Shown: positions 42,344-52,499 of the stretch, one piece after another
Numbering within the stretch: the stretch's first letter is position 1
Layout: each line of letters opens with the position of its first letter
Origin: Sphingomonas sp. Leaf20
GTDB lineage: Bacteria > Pseudomonadota > Alphaproteobacteria > Sphingomonadales > Sphingomonadaceae
Assembly (NCBI RefSeq): GCF_001421535.1
Contig: NZ_LMKN01000001.1
Location: 1,116,001-1,180,000, forward strand
Direction of reading: 5' to 3'
DNA length: 64,000 bases
Notes under the pieces: generated by a model
Database searches by the model: none
Seen by the model: the letters and a program-made list of their open reading frames with translations, nothing else
What the model was told of the DNA's origin: nothing
Program-made: the position numbers and the translations under genes

Positions 42344-43432
42344 ATGGCGACCGCGCATCACATCCTGACCTATGCCGAGACGCTGTCGGGCGGCGGCGTC
42401 GAACGCGCGCAATTGCGGCTCGCGCGCGGCTGGATCGCGCTTGGGCGTCGCGTCACGCTCGTCATCGGCGATCCGACCGGCCCGCTCGCGGCCGAGATCC
42501 CGCCCGGGCTCGAGCTGATCACCGGCGCGGCGCGTGCGCTTCCGACGATCATCCGCACTCTCGCGCCCGACATCGTCTTCTGTCCGGGCAATCACTATAC
42601 GGGGATCGCGGCGTGGATCCGCATCGCGTTGCGCGGCGCCTGCCCGCCGATCGTCGCCAAGATGTCCAACGCGCCCGATCGCGGCGATCACGGTCCCGTC
42701 CTGCGTGCCGCGCACCGGTTCTGGCTCGCGCGTCACGCCCGGTTTCTCGATCACCTCGTCGCGATGACCCCCGCGACCGCCGCGGAGGCCGCCGCCGCGA
42801 CGCGCATGCACGGCCGCGTCAGCGTCATCCCCAACCCGCCGGCCCTGTCCAGTCCGGCCCCGTCCGGTCCGGCCGCACCGGATCTGCCGTTACCGCCCCG
42901 CTTCATCCTCGGCGTCGGACGGCTCGAACCACAGAAGCGCTGGGACCGCCTGATCGCCGCGCTGGAGCGGATCGCCGACCGCGACACCGCGCTCGTCATC
43001 CTCGGCGAAGGCACGCTCCGCCCCGCGCTCGAGGCGCAGGTCCGCTCGCTCGGCCTCGACGGACGCGTCCATCTCCCCGGCCATGTCGCCGACCCGCTGT
43101 CGGTCATGCGCCGCGCACGCGTGGTGGCGCTGACGTCCACGTTCGAAGGCGTGCCGGGTGTGCTGCGCGAGGCGCTGTCGGTGGGCACGCCCGTCGTCGC
43201 GACCGACTCGAGCAGGGCGATCCCCGAGATCGTCGACACCGCGTCGCGCGGCACGATCGTCCCGCGCGACGATCCCGATGCGCTCGTCGCCGCGCTCGAT
43301 GCGTGGCTCGCGCCGGATGCGCCGCGTCCGCTTCCCGTGCCGCAACCCGGCGCCACCGCGGCCGCGCGTTATCTCGCGCTCTTCGATTCGCTCGTCATGT
43401 CGCCCCAGCGGCCCCTGCCGCGTCCTCTTTAG
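42344..43432 (+). CDS. GT4 family glycosyltransferase (second copy)
   Basis: A 362-residue GT-B glycosyltransferase. The acceptor side has TYAETLSGGGVERAQLRLARGW. The C-terminal domain has FILGVGRLEPQKRWDRLIAALE, GEGTLRPALEAQV and the donor-binding SEFEGVP-like region TSTFEGVPGVLREALSVGTPVVATDSSRAIPEIV. The pattern resembles GT4 enzymes of lipopolysaccharide or capsule clusters. The ATG at 42344 is chosen because upstream codons lack coding character. It is divergent from the membrane protein gene; the end overlaps the AI-2E permease gene by 38 bp. A partial family A arm at 42206-42223 lies in the 253-bp divergent gap. Confidence 0.9.
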   Translation: MATAHHILTYAETLSGGGVERAQLRLARGWIALGRRVTLVIGDPTGPLAAEIPPGLELITGAARALPTIIRTLAPDIVFCPGNHYTGIAAWIRIALRGACPPIVAKMSNAPDRGDHGPVLRAAHRFWLARHARFLDHLVAMTPATAAEAAAATRMHGRVSVIPNPPALSSPAPSGPAAPDLPLPPRFILGVGRLEPQKRWDRLIAALERIADRDTALVILGEGTLRPALEAQVRSLGLDGRVHLPGHVADPLSVMRRARVVALTSTFEGVPGVLREALSVGTPVVATDSSRAIPEIVDTASRGTIVPRDDPDALVAALDAWLAPDAPRPLPVPQPGATAAARYLALFDSLVMSPQRPLPRPL

Positions 43433-44501
43433 CGTCCGCTGCCGCCTTCTCATCCTCGCGATCCGACCGACGCTCCAGCGCGGTCTTGAGCATCGCGGTC
43501 ATCGGGTCGGCCAGCGCCAGCCCGAGGATCCCGAACAGCGCGCTGGCGAGAATCTGCGCACCCAGCGTCAGCGCAGGCGGCAGGTCGACGGTCCGCTTGG
43601 CGACCATCGGCACGATCACGTATCCGTCGATCGTCTGCACGACTAGATAAGTGCCGATCGCCCAATAGCCGGTGTCGACGCCCGCGCTGAACCCGACCGA
43701 GACCATCAGCACGCCCGTCACGATCGCGCCGATATTGGGAATGAACGCGAGGATCCCCGCGATGATGCCGAGCAGCATCGCCATCGGCACGCCCCCGATC
43801 GCCAGCGCGATACCCGTCGCGATGCCCTCGACCGCCATGCCGAGCAGCCGCCCGGCGAGCAGCCGCCGCATCGTGTCGCCCATCTTGACCATCGTCCGCG
43901 CGAACTCGTCGCGCAGGTCGATCGGCACCATCCATTGCAGCCCGCGCGAATAGGTCCCGGGATCCATCGCGATGAACAGGCCGAGCACGAGGATCATGAA
44001 CAGGCTGGTCAGCGCGCCGATCGCGGTGCCGACCCATGAGGTCACGCGTCCGACCGATCCCAGCGCCTCCTTGACGATCCCGTTGACGTCGGACGCGCCC
44101 GGCATCAGCCCCTGCGTCGCGAGAAAGCTCGTGAAACGGGTGGCCTGCTGCTCGAGCGTCGAGCGCAGCTGCGTCGCCTGCTCGGTGACCTGCACCCCCG
44201 TCAGATAGAAGGTCCCGATCAGGAATGCGGCGACGCAGACGACGACGATCAGCAGCCGCCAGCCGCGCCCGATCGGCAACACGCGCCCGAGCAACCGGAC
44301 GCCGCCGTCGAGCAGCGACGCGAACACGATCGCGGCGAAGATCAGCAGCAGCGGCTGGACGAGCACGATCGCCAGCGCGATCAGGCAGGCGAGCCCCAGC
44401 CAGATCGACGCGCGCTTGGTTTCCCTGCGCACGAACGGATCGCGCATCTCGACCGGGCTGGCCTCGTCGACGCGCGTCGTCACGCGGGCATCCTCGGCCA
44501 T
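43395..44501 (-). CDS. AI-2E family transporter (YdiK/PerM-like)
   Basis: A 368-residue inner membrane permease of the AI-2E/UPF0118 family. Helices near the N-terminus (LGLACLIALAIVLVQPLLLIFAAIVFASLLDGG) and the conserved C-terminal half GIAGILAFIPNIGAIVTGVL and YLVVQTIDGYVIVPMV identify the family. The name comes from a quorum signal exporter; most members have other or unknown substrates, so no quorum role is implied. It starts 1 bp after the lepB stop and likely shares the pyrE-pdxJ-acpS-lepB transcript. The end is Lys/Ala-rich and overlaps the convergent GT4 gene. Confidence 0.9.
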   Translation of the reverse strand: MAEDARVTTRVDEASPVEMRDPFVRRETKRASIWLGLACLIALAIVLVQPLLLIFAAIVFASLLDGGVRLLGRVLPIGRGWRLLIVVVCVAAFLIGTFYLTGVQVTEQATQLRSTLEQQATRFTSFLATQGLMPGASDVNGIVKEALGSVGRVTSWVGTAIGALTSLFMILVLGLFIAMDPGTYSRGLQWMVPIDLRDEFARTMVKMGDTMRRLLAGRLLGMAVEGIATGIALAIGGVPMAMLLGIIAGILAFIPNIGAIVTGVLMVSVGFSAGVDTGYWAIGTYLVVQTIDGYVIVPMVAKRTVDLPPALTLGAQILASALFGILGLALADPMTAMLKTALERRSDREDEKAAADAKEDAAGAAGAT

Positions 44502-44502
44502 C

Positions 44503-45486
44503 TCAGTTGGCAGCGGCTGGATGCAGCGACGTGCCCGCGCGGTCCGATCGCAACGATCCCCACCAGGTCAACGGGTTGAGTGTCGCATCGCCATCGAGGC
44601 TGAAGGTGATGAATTCGGCACGACCGCCGAGATTCTCGTACGGTACCGGCCCGCCCAGCCCGAGCTGCGTCAGCGCGAACCGGCTGTCCGCCGACCGATC
44701 GCGGTTGTCGCCCATCAGGAAGACATGGTCCGCGGGGATCGTGATCGGGCCATAATCGTCGCCCGGGCTCCACCCCAGCTCGATCGTGTCGTAACGCCGG
44801 CCGTTGGGCAGCGTCTCGGTCACCGTCGGCAGGCGACAGATCATCGCGCCGTTCGCGCGCTTCTCGAGCGCGCCCGGATACTCGTCCTCGCTGCACGGGC
44901 TGTTGGTGTCGACCGGGATCAGCGTGTCGTGCATCGGCCCGCGCTTCACCGGCACGCCGTTCAGGATGACCGCGCCGCCGCGCACCTCGAGCCGGTCGCC
45001 CGGCAGGCCGATCACGCGCTTGATGTAATCATTGTGCGTCCCCGGCGGCGTCACGATCACGACGTCGCCGCGCGTCGGCAGCGATCCGAACAGCCGCCCC
45101 TTGATGAACGGCATCTGCACGCTCCAGCTCTCCTCGGGCTGGCGCAGCACCACGCTCTTGAAGATGGCGAGCGGGTCGGGGATCGTCGGCGACACGAACG
45201 ACCAGCCATAGGCGAACTTGGTCACGACCAGCCGGTCGCCGATCCGAAGCCCCGGCAGCATCGACTCGCTCGGGATATAGAATGGCTTGGCGATGAAGCT
45301 GTGAAAGCCCAGCACGACCAGGATCAGCCAGAAGATCCCCTTGACCTCGCCCCACCAGTCGGTGCCGCGCCGCTGTGGCGCCGCGGGGCCGACGGGCGGC
45401 GGAACGTCGCTGTTCGACGGCGTGGCGGGTGCCACCCCGACCTGCTTTTCGAGCGACTCATTGCCGTCCAACGCCGCTTCCTTCAT
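44503..45486 (-). CDS. lepB: Signal peptidase I
   Basis: Cleaves signal peptides on the periplasmic face of the inner membrane. One membrane helix (residues 49-66; [15 protein letters not shown]) precedes the catalytic serine S75 in IPSESMLP; the lysine base is K156 in [12 protein letters not shown]. The C-terminal region holds [11 protein letters not shown]. At 327 aa with one membrane segment it fits the alphaproteobacterial form. The start overlaps acpS by 4 bp. It is the fourth of five genes transcribed from about 47350. Confidence 0.95.
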   Translation of the reverse strand: MKEAALDGNESLEKQVGVAPATPSNSDVPPPVGPAAPQRRGTDWWGEVKGIFWLILVVLGFHSFIAKPFYIPSESMLPGLRIGDRLVVTKFAYGWSFVSPTIPDPLAIFKSVVLRQPEESWSVQMPFIKGRLFGSLPTRGDVVIVTPPGTHNDYIKRVIGLPGDRLEVRGGAVILNGVPVKRGPMHDTLIPVDTNSPCSEDEYPGALEKRANGAMICRLPTVTETLPNGRRYDTIELGWSPGDDYGPITIPADHVFLMGDNRDRSADSRFALTQLGLGGPVPYENLGGRAEFITFSLDGDATLNPLTWWGSLRSDRAGTSLHPAAAN

Positions 45487-45905
45487 CGATTCATATCCGC
45501 GGATAACAGGGGTATCGCTTCGATCACCACGAAAGCCTGCGCCCAGGGATGATCGTCCGTCATGGTCAGGTGTACGCGCGCGGCGTGGCCTTCGGGGGTC
45601 AACGCGTCAAGCCTCGCCTTGGCCCCGCCCGTCAGCGCAAGCGTCGGCGCACCGCTCGCGGCGTTGACGACGCCGATGTCCTTCATGAAGACGCCCGCGC
45701 GGAACCCGGTGCCGACCGCCTTGGAGAACGCCTCCTTCGCGGCAAACCGCTTGGCGAGCGTCCCCGCCTTGGTGAACGGCCGCCGCGCCGCCTTGGCCAG
45801 CTCCACCTCGGTAAATACGCGCCGCTCGAACCGCTCGCCGAACCGCGCGACCGACGCCGCAATCCGCTCGATATTGCACAGGTCCGACCCCAGCCCGATG
45901 ATCAT
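45483..45905 (-). CDS. acpS: Holo-ACP synthase
   Basis: Transfers phosphopantetheine from CoA to acyl carrier protein. The magnesium-binding motif is [12 protein letters not shown] at the N-terminus (Asp8) with the Glu in [17 protein letters not shown]. 140 aa is normal for AcpS. It overlaps lepB by 4 bp. A 135-bp gap with a small inverted repeat separates it from pdxJ. Confidence 0.95.
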   Translation of the reverse strand: MIIGLGSDLCNIERIAASVARFGERFERRVFTEVELAKAARRPFTKAGTLAKRFAAKEAFSKAVGTGFRAGVFMKDIGVVNAASGAPTLALTGGAKARLDALTPEGHAARVHLTMTDDHPWAQAFVVIEAIPLLSADMNR

Positions 45906-45937
45906 CGCGACGCCTGGAGTCGGAAGAAAAGATGTGC

Positions 45938-46029
45938 TCTCGCGAAGGCGCGAAGGCGCGAAGCAAGCGGGAGACGCGAGCCCAAGGCGATCTTCAGACT
46001 CGTCGCGCCATCGCGCCTTCGCGTGAACA
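45938..46029. repeat. Inverted repeat pair (CGCGAAGGCGCGAAG type), family H
   Basis: TCTCGCGAAGGCGCGAAGGCG at the left edge and CGCGCCTTCGCGTG at the right edge are inverted, forming a large stem across the pdxJ-acpS gap. Seen once in the window. Confidence 0.7.
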
Positions 46030-46040
46030 AACCTTCCAGA

Positions 46041-46769
46041 CTACCGCGCCGCATCCATCGCCTCGCGCATCGTCCGAACCGCCTCGCCCAGCCCGACGAA
46101 CAGCGCCTCGCCCACGAGGAAATGCCCGATGTTGAGTTCGCGCACCTGCCGGATCGCCGCGATCGGCGCGACATTGTCAAAGGTCAGCCCATGCCCGGCA
46201 TGCACCTCGATGCCGTTCTTCGCCGCGAGCGCCGCCGCATCCATCAGCCGCCGCAACTCCGCGGCGCGCGCTTCGCCCGCGACCTCGGCATATAATCCCG
46301 TGTGCAACTCGATCACCGGCACGCCAAGCCGCACCGCGGCCTCGATCTGCCGCGCATCGGGCTCGATGAAGAGCGACACGCGGATCCCCGCGCCGCCCAG
46401 CGTGTCGACGAGCCGCGCCATCCGGTCATAATGCCCCGCGACGTCGAGCCCGCCCTCGGTGGTCAGTTCCTCGCGTTTCTCTGGCACGATGCACGCGGCA
46501 TGCGGCCGGTGCCGCAGCGCGATGCTCAGCATCTCGTCGGTCGCCGCCATTTCCAGGTTCAGCGGGATCGACAGTTCGGCCGACAGCCGGGCGATATCGT
46601 CGTCGGTGATATGGCGCCGGTCCTCGCGCAGATGCGCGGTGATCCCGTCCGCGCCCGCCTGCGCCGCGACCAGCGCCGCGCGCACCGGATCGGGATACCC
46701 CGCACCGCGCGCGTTCCGGACGGTCGCGACGTGGTCGATATTGACGCCGAGGCGCAGGTCGCGGCTCAT
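46041..46769 (-). CDS. pdxJ: Pyridoxine 5-phosphate synthase
   Basis: Condenses deoxyxylulose phosphate with aminoacetone phosphate to make PNP, the B6 vitamer. The opening [18 protein letters not shown] is diagnostic, and [26 protein letters not shown] and [15 protein letters not shown] follow. 242 aa fits. Its ATG overlaps pyrE by 4 bp (ATGA). Confidence 0.97.
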   Translation of the reverse strand: MSRDLRLGVNIDHVATVRNARGAGYPDPVRAALVAAQAGADGITAHLREDRRHITDDDIARLSAELSIPLNLEMAATDEMLSIALRHRPHAACIVPEKREELTTEGGLDVAGHYDRMARLVDTLGGAGIRVSLFIEPDARQIEAAVRLGVPVIELHTGLYAEVAGEARAAELRRLMDAAALAAKNGIEVHAGHGLTFDNVAPIAAIRQVRELNIGHFLVGEALFVGLGEAVRTMREAMDAAR

Positions 46770-47350
46770 GCGGCGGCCCTGCTGCCCGGCTTGATCGCGG
46801 GGATCGCCGCTAGTTCGGGCGGCAGCGCGTCGGCGGCATAGGTCGGCACGTCGAGCCGGATCAGCGGGAAGAACGGCACGCCCAGATCGGCCGCGCCGCT
46901 CGACCGGTCAACCAGCGCCGCTGCGGCGACGGTCACGCCGCCGGCCCGGCCGATCGCCGCGATCGCCTCCTTCGACGACAGCCCGGTCGTGACCACGTCC
47001 TCCATCATCAGCACGCGCTGTCCGGGCGCAAGCCGGAACCCGCGGCGAAGCTCGAACACGCCGTCGGGCCGTTCGAGGAACATCGCCTCCACCCCCAGCG
47101 CGCGCGCCATCTCGTGTCCGCAGATGACGCCGCCCATCGCGGGCGACACCACCGCGCTGATCGATGCGCGCAGATCGTCGGGTATCCGGGCGACCAGCGC
47201 CTCGGCGAGCCGCGCGCCGCGCCGCGGATCCATCAGCACGCGCGCACATTGCAGATAGCGCGAACTCCGCAGCCCCGAGGACAGGATGAAATGCCCCTCG
47301 AGCAACGCCTCGGCAGCGCGGAATTCGGCGAGCACATCGTCTTCGGTCAT
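46766..47350 (-). CDS. pyrE: Orotate phosphoribosyltransferase
   Basis: Adds PRPP-derived ribose phosphate to orotate in pyrimidine synthesis, later than the PyrC step. PRPP-binding motif: [19 protein letters not shown]. Further features are [19 protein letters not shown] and [20 protein letters not shown]. The ATG at 47350 gives 194 aa, the long (alphaproteobacterial) PyrE length. It opens the pyrE-pdxJ-acpS-lepB-AI-2E series; the divergent gap to ctaC is 313 bp and holds a predicted cta promoter and a degenerate family A trace at 47432-47452, nothing else recognised. Confidence 0.94.
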   Translation of the reverse strand: MTEDDVLAEFRAAEALLEGHFILSSGLRSSRYLQCARVLMDPRRGARLAEALVARIPDDLRASISAVVSPAMGGVICGHEMARALGVEAMFLERPDGVFELRRGFRLAPGQRVLMMEDVVTTGLSSKEAIAAIGRAGGVTVAAAALVDRSSGAADLGVPFFPLIRLDVPTYAADALPPELAAIPAIKPGSRAAA

Positions 47351-47559
47351 CGCAGGTCGTCGCTCCAAACTATCCTGCGCTGATACGAGCGGAGCAGGGC
47401 CCACGCAACGGCCCCGCGCGGCCGCGCACGCGTCATCGTGACGAAAGTCGGCGCGCCGGGGCCATGCGAACCCTCCCGAATACGACGTTCGTGACCTGCC
47501 TAACGCACCGGCCTGCAACGACAAATCACACAAACCCCGCACCTGCCGACGCACTGGGC

Positions 47560-47588
47560 TTGAGGCATTTGGTTCCGCGGCCTATAGC
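47560..47588 (+). promoter_or_regulatory. Predicted sigma-70-type promoter for ctaC-ctaD
   Basis: TTGAGG (47560-47565) and TATAGC (47583-47588) are separated by 17 bp and lie about 75 bp upstream of the ctaC start. Confidence 0.5.
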
Positions 47589-47663
47589 CAATGGTCAAAA
47601 TGATAAGCAGACATCCGCGCGTCCGTGGTACGGGTTCGCAGTAAACCGGGGTCAAGAAAAACG

Positions 47664-48902
47664 ATGCGCATACTGGGGATGAGAGGATTGGCGATGGCAG
47701 CAGGGCTCGCAATGGCGAGTCTTGGTGGTGTCGCAGGGTACGCCGCACCGGCGCCGCAGGCGGCTGCCGCCGATGCCGCACCGGCGGGCGCTGCCCAGGC
47801 CACGCCTGACGCGGCGGCCCCGGCACCGCAGGCCGCAGCAGGCCCCGCGGGCGTGTCGAACACCGCCCCGACCACCGCTGCCGCGACACCGACCGCCGAT
47901 CCGGCAAGCCCCGCGCTCGCCGTCGACGGCGCCTATGGGCTGACCGCGACGCCTGGCGTCGGCCAGCCGACCCCGGGGGTCGTCGGGCTCCAGCCGCAGG
48001 TTACAAAGAACGGTGTGTTCGCGCACTGGATGCACAATGCGATCCTGATGCCGACGATCACCGCAGTCTCGCTGCTGGTGCTCGCTTTGCTGTTCTGGGT
48101 GGTGTTCCGCTATCGCCGCGCCGCCAACCCGGTGCCGTCGAAGACCAGCCACAACACCGTGATCGAGATCATCTGGACGCTCGCGCCGGTCATCATCCTC
48201 GTGCTGATCGCGGTGCCGTCGATCGGGCTGCTCTCCGCACAGTTCAAGCCCGCGCCCGCGGGTGCGGTGACGATCAAGGCGATCGGCAACCAGTGGTACT
48301 GGACCTACCAGTATCCGGATAACGGCGGCTTCGAAGTCACCGCGAACATGCTCAAGGAAGCCAAGGACGTCGGCGCGGGTGAACGCGCGCGCACCGATGC
48401 AGACGGCCCCCGCCTGCTCGCGACCGACAACCGCATCGTCCTGCCGGTCGGCGTGCCGATCCGCCTGATCACGACCGCGAACGACGTCATCCACAGCTGG
48501 GCGGTCCCCGCCTTCTGGATCAAGCTCGACGCGATCCCGGGTCGCCTGAACGAGACCAGCTTCACGATCGACAAGCCGGGCCTGTATTTCGGCCAGTGCT
48601 CCGAGCTGTGCGGCGCACGCCACGCCTTCATGCCGATCGCGGTCGAGGCCGTCTCGCCCGCACAGTTCGCGGCGTGGGTCCGCGCCAAGGGCGGCACGAT
48701 GCCCGCCCCGGGCAAGGCATCCGACAAGGTCATCCCGCAGCCCGGCGCCGACGGCTCCGCGGCGAAGGTCGAGGAGGCGGAGGATACCGCCAACGCCACC
48801 GGCCCCGTCGAGAACGTGACGACCCCCGCCAACGCAACCGCCCCTGCCACGACGCAGGGCGCCACCTCCAATCCGGCCGGCGCCGGTAACGCGGGACAGT
48901 AA
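47664..48902 (+). CDS. ctaC: Cytochrome c oxidase subunit II (aa3 type)
   Basis: Receives electrons from cytochrome c at the CuA centre and passes them to subunit I. After a signal peptide and an unusually long Ala/Pro-rich segment (about residues 25-90), two membrane helices follow ([20 protein letters not shown] and [20 protein letters not shown]). The CuA ligands are in [12 protein letters not shown] and [17 protein letters not shown]. No fused cytochrome c domain is present; the 60-residue tail is low complexity. The ATG at 47664 is chosen; ATG 47679 is an alternative. ctaD follows 1 bp later. Confidence 0.95.
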   Translation: MRILGMRGLAMAAGLAMASLGGVAGYAAPAPQAAAADAAPAGAAQATPDAAAPAPQAAAGPAGVSNTAPTTAAATPTADPASPALAVDGAYGLTATPGVGQPTPGVVGLQPQVTKNGVFAHWMHNAILMPTITAVSLLVLALLFWVVFRYRRAANPVPSKTSHNTVIEIIWTLAPVIILVLIAVPSIGLLSAQFKPAPAGAVTIKAIGNQWYWTYQYPDNGGFEVTANMLKEAKDVGAGERARTDADGPRLLATDNRIVLPVGVPIRLITTANDVIHSWAVPAFWIKLDAIPGRLNETSFTIDKPGLYFGQCSELCGARHAFMPIAVEAVSPAQFAAWVRAKGGTMPAPGKASDKVIPQPGADGSAAKVEEAEDTANATGPVENVTTPANATAPATTQGATSNPAGAGNAGQ

Positions 48903-48903
48903 G

Positions 48904-50568
48904 ATGACCGACACCGCTCTCAACCCGTCGGCATTCGTTGCCCATGATGCGCACGAGCATCACCACGATGCCGATCACAAGCCCGGTTTCTTCGCGCGTT
49001 GGTTCATGTCGACCAACCACAAGGACATCGGCACGCTCTATCTGATCTTCGCGATCGTCGCGGGGATCATCGGCGGCTCGGTCTCGGGCCTCATGCGCGC
49101 CGAGCTCGCCGAGCCCGGCATCCAGTATCTGCAGGGCTGGGCCGGCATGCTCCATGGCGGCAGCGCCAGCCTCGACGAATCGCTCCACCTCTGGAACGTG
49201 CTCATCACCGCGCACGGCCTGATCATGGTGTTCTTCATGGTCATGCCGGCGATGGTCGGCGGGTTCGGCAACTGGTTCGTGCCGATCATGATCGGCGCGC
49301 CCGACATGGCGTTCCCGCGCATGAACAACGTGTCGTTCTGGCTGCTGATTCCCGCCTTCACGCTGCTGCTCGCCTCGCCGTTCTTCGGTGGCGCCGGCAA
49401 TGGCTGGACGCTCTACGCCCCGCTCTCGACCTATGGCGAGCCCGGGCCGTCGACCGACATGGCGATCCTCGCGCTCCATCTCGCCGGTGCGTCGTCGATC
49501 CTCGGCGCGATCAACTTCATCACGACGATCTTCAACATGCGCGCGCCGGGCATGACGTTGCACAAGATGCCGCTGTTCGTGTGGTCGATGCTCGTCACCG
49601 CGTTCCTGCTGCTGCTCGCGCTCCCGGTCCTCGCGGCCGCGATCACGATGCTGCTGACCGATCGCAACTTCGGCACGACCTTCTTCGATCCCGCCGGCGG
49701 CGGCGATCCCGTCCTCTACCAGCATCTGTTCTGGTTCTTCGGCCATCCCGAAGTCTACATCATGATCCTGCCGGGCTTCGGCATTGTCAGCCAGATCATC
49801 TCGACGTTCAGCCGCAAGCCCGTCTTCGGCTATCTCGGCATGGCCTATGCCATGGTCGCGATCGGCGTGGTCGGCTTCGTCGTCTGGGCGCACCACATGT
49901 TCACCACCGGCCTGTCGGTGAACACCAAGATGTACTTCACCGCCGCGACGATGGTCATCGCGGTCCCCACCGGCATCAAGATCTTCTCGTGGATCGCGAC
50001 GATGTGGGGCGGGTCGATGACCTTCAAGACGCCGATGGTGTGGTCGATCGGCTTCATCTTCATGTTCACCGTCGGCGGCGTGACCGGCGTCGTGCTCGCC
50101 AATGGCGGCATCGACGATTACATGCAGGACACCTATTACGTGGTGGCGCATTTCCACTACGTGCTGAGCCTCGGCGCGGTGTTCTCGCTGTTCGCGGGCT
50201 TCTACTACTGGTTCCCGAAGATGTCGGGCAAGATGTACAACGAGTTCCTCGGCCAGCTCCACTTCTGGGTGTTCTTCATCGGCGTGAACGTCATGTTCTT
50301 CCCGATGCACTTCCTCGGGCTCCAGGGCATGCCGCGCCGCTATCCGGACTATCCCGACGCCTACGCGCACTGGAACTATGTCGCGACGGTGGGCTACATG
50401 ATCATGGCCGCAGGCATGGCGATCTTCTTCGTCAACCTGATCTGGTCGCTGATCGCGGGCAAGAAGGCGGCGGACAATCCGTGGGGCGAAGGCGCCACGA
50501 CGCTCGAATGGACGATCTCGTCGCCCCCGCCCTATCACCAGTTCGAGACGCTCCCGAAGATCGACTAA
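48904..50568 (+). CDS. ctaD: Cytochrome c oxidase subunit I (aa3 type)
   Basis: The catalytic subunit with haem a, haem a3 and CuB. 554 residues with twelve membrane helices. Recognisable parts are [20 protein letters not shown] at the start, [24 protein letters not shown] (haem a ligand), [24 protein letters not shown] (CuB His and Tyr crosslink), [10 protein letters not shown] and [25 protein letters not shown] (haem ligands). It is separated from ctaC by one base, and a hairpin and terminator follow within 130 bp. Confidence 0.97.
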   Translation: MTDTALNPSAFVAHDAHEHHHDADHKPGFFARWFMSTNHKDIGTLYLIFAIVAGIIGGSVSGLMRAELAEPGIQYLQGWAGMLHGGSASLDESLHLWNVLITAHGLIMVFFMVMPAMVGGFGNWFVPIMIGAPDMAFPRMNNVSFWLLIPAFTLLLASPFFGGAGNGWTLYAPLSTYGEPGPSTDMAILALHLAGASSILGAINFITTIFNMRAPGMTLHKMPLFVWSMLVTAFLLLLALPVLAAAITMLLTDRNFGTTFFDPAGGGDPVLYQHLFWFFGHPEVYIMILPGFGIVSQIISTFSRKPVFGYLGMAYAMVAIGVVGFVVWAHHMFTTGLSVNTKMYFTAATMVIAVPTGIKIFSWIATMWGGSMTFKTPMVWSIGFIFMFTVGGVTGVVLANGGIDDYMQDTYYVVAHFHYVLSLGAVFSLFAGFYYWFPKMSGKMYNEFLGQLHFWVFFIGVNVMFFPMHFLGLQGMPRRYPDYPDAYAHWNYVATVGYMIMAAGMAIFFVNLIWSLIAGKKAADNPWGEGATTLEWTISSPPPYHQFETLPKID

Positions 50569-50623
50569 GGCGGATCAGGGCATAAAGCCCCCGCCCGGCC
50601 GGCGCGGCAAAGCCGCGTCCGAC

Positions 50624-50646
50624 GACACGGGACTAGCTCCCGTGTC
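50624..50646 (+). other. Perfect 9-bp hairpin after ctaD
   Basis: GACACGGGA and TCCCGTGTC pair around CTAGC. A smaller stem GCGGC-AAA-GCCGC lies just upstream (about 50604-50616). They may protect the ctaCD message 3 prime end or be part of a small RNA. Confidence 0.55.
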
Positions 50647-50667
50647 GGGGCCAGTCAGGACAAAGAA

Positions 50668-50694
50668 CGCCTCGGGGAAACCCGGGGCGTTTTT
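50668..50694 (+). terminator. Intrinsic terminator of ctaCD
   Basis: CGCCTCGGG-GAAA-CCCGGGGCG followed by TTTTT, a GNRA-looped terminator 100 bp after the ctaD stop. It implies that ldt and the downstream ctaB operon have their own promoter. Confidence 0.85.
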
Positions 50695-50710
50695 CATTTC
50701 CAGCCCCCCC

Positions 50711-50741
50711 CGTCATCCTGACGAAAGTCAGGACCCAGAGC
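50711..50741. repeat. Family A half-element
   Basis: A single arm with CGTCATCCTGACGAAAGTC and CAGGACCCAGAGCC lies between the terminator and the L,D-transpeptidase gene. The rest of 50569-50837 holds only the hairpins above. Confidence 0.85.
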
Positions 50742-50837
50742 CACGCACGCCCCGGCCTCCCGGAAAATCCGTCCCACCCCGGCACGCCCGGAAATCCCCC
50801 GCTAGCCAAACCACCCCGGCGTCCCCACACAGGGCGG

Positions 50838-51503
50838 ATGCCCACCCGTCAGCATCTCGCCGCCACGATTCTCGGCCTCACGCTCGCCGGCGGCACCGCG
50901 ATCGCGCTGACCGGCGCGCGCCCCGTCACCGCCGCGCCCGATCCCGCCTCGCCGCGGATCGCGCCGAAAGCCCGCCCCGCGCCGGCCGCGGCCACCGCGC
51001 CCGCCCAGAGCCCTGCCCCAAATCCCGCCCCCGACCCCGCCGCCTACACCGTCAAGCGCATCCTCCAGATCCCCGGCCCGATGCGGCAGGGCGATCATTA
51101 CTGGGACGAGACCGGCGCGCCCCTGGGCCCCGTCGTCGTCACCGTCGACCTTGCCGCGCAGACCGTCTCGGTCTTCCGCGCCGGCTACGAGATCGGCACC
51201 GCGGTCATCATCTACGGCGCCGACGACAAGCCGACCCCGCTGGGCGTCTTCCCGATCACGCAGAAGGACGCGGATCACGTGTCCAACCTCTACAATGCGC
51301 CGATGCCGTACATGCTGCGGCTGACCAATGACGGCATCTCGATCCATGGCAGCGAGGTCGGCGACGGCTATGTCACGCATGGCTGCATCGGCGTGCCCAG
51401 GGCGTTCGCGAAACGGATCTTCGACGCGGTGAAGCTCGGCGACCGGGTGATCGTCACGAACGGCGAACGGCTCGATCTGGGCCAGCCGATCACCGCCGCC
51501 TGA
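50838..51503 (+). CDS. L,D-transpeptidase (YkuD family), exported
   Basis: A 221-residue periplasmic enzyme that crosslinks peptidoglycan or attaches proteins to it. A signal peptide (about residues 1-32) is followed by a Pro/Ala-rich linker. The YkuD domain has VVVTVDLAAQTVSVF, PTPLGVFPITQKD and the catalytic ISIHGSEVGDGYVTHGCIGVPRAFA with His and Cys. It lies between ctaD and the ctaB operon, an unusual place; no ribosome site is strong. It is separated from both by terminator or about 100 bp. Confidence 0.93.
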   Translation: MPTRQHLAATILGLTLAGGTAIALTGARPVTAAPDPASPRIAPKARPAPAAATAPAQSPAPNPAPDPAAYTVKRILQIPGPMRQGDHYWDETGAPLGPVVVTVDLAAQTVSVFRAGYEIGTAVIIYGADDKPTPLGVFPITQKDADHVSNLYNAPMPYMLRLTNDGISIHGSEVGDGYVTHGCIGVPRAFAKRIFDAVKLGDRVIVTNGERLDLGQPITAA

Positions 51504-51599
51504 TCGCCGGCCGGCCGGGCACCATACCCGGTCTTCGATTTATCGCGCCGAACCATGGCTTTCCCCCGAGGCCCCGGTCGCGTATAGCCGTCCGCAATC

Positions 51600-52499
51600 A
51601 TGACCACCGCGACGCCCCTGCTTCCCCCCGCCGAATGGCGCGACTTCCTGGCGCTGACCAAGCCGCGGGTGATGACGCTCGTCGTGTTCACCGGGCTGTG
51701 CGGCATGCTCGCCGCCCCCGTCGGCATCCATCCCGTGATCGGTTTCACCGCGATCCTGTGCATCGCGCTCGGCGCGGGCGCGGCGGGTGCACTCAACCAA
51801 TGGTATGAATCCGATATCGACGCGGTGATGCGCCGGACGCAGAAGCGCCCGCTCCCCGCGGGCCGGATGGACCGTCAGGCCGCGCTGCATTTCGGCGTCG
51901 GGCTCGCGAGCTTCTCGGTCCTGCTGATGGGGCTCGCGGTCAACATCGCCGCGGCCGCGATCCTGACCGTCTCGATCCTGTTCTACGTGCTCGTCTACAC
52001 CGTCTGGCTCAAGCGCCGCACGCCGCAGAACATCGTCATCGGTGGTGCGGCGGGCGCGTTCCCGCCGCTGATCGGCTGGGCCGCGGCGACGGGCGACGTC
52101 GCGCTGCTCCCGCTGCTGCTGTTCGGTCTCGTCTTCCTGTGGACGCCGCCGCATTTCTGGGCGCTCGCGCTGTTCGTGAAGACCGATTACGCCAATGCGG
52201 GCGTGCCGATGCTCCCCGTCGTCGCGGGCGAGCGCGTCACGCGGACGCAGATCGGCCTCTACACCATCCCGATGGCCGCCGCCGCGGTGCTCCCCTGGCC
52301 GCTTGGCCTTGTCGGCAATTTCTACGGCGTGGTCGCGACCGTCCTGACGGGCATCTTCGCCTGGCTGGTGGTCGTCGTCGCGACGCGCACGACCGGCGCC
52401 GACGACGCGATGAAGCCCGAGCGGCGGCTGTTCAAATATTCGATCCTGTATCTCTTTGCGATGTTCGGCGCGCTCGTCGTCGATAGGTGGCTGGCATGA
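51600..52499 (+). CDS. ctaB: Protohaem IX farnesyltransferase (haem O synthase)
   Basis: Adds a farnesyl group to haem b, giving haem O for the aa3 oxidase. 299 residues, about nine membrane helices. The prenyl-diphosphate binding motif is [25 protein letters not shown] and a second polar region is [27 protein letters not shown] and [13 protein letters not shown]. The stop overlaps the next small gene (ATGA). Confidence 0.96.
   Translation: MTTATPLLPPAEWRDFLALTKPRVMTLVVFTGLCGMLAAPVGIHPVIGFTAILCIALGAGAAGALNQWYESDIDAVMRRTQKRPLPAGRMDRQAALHFGVGLASFSVLLMGLAVNIAAAAILTVSILFYVLVYTVWLKRRTPQNIVIGGAAGAFPPLIGWAAATGDVALLPLLLFGLVFLWTPPHFWALALFVKTDYANAGVPMLPVVAGERVTRTQIGLYTIPMAAAAVLPWPLGLVGNFYGVVATVLTGIFAWLVVVVATRTTGADDAMKPERRLFKYSILYLFAMFGALVVDRWLA

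Noticed and set aside
43395-44501. Quorum-sensing AI-2 exporter
   Set aside because: The family name alone does not show AI-2 transport; no luxS or lsr genes are nearby.
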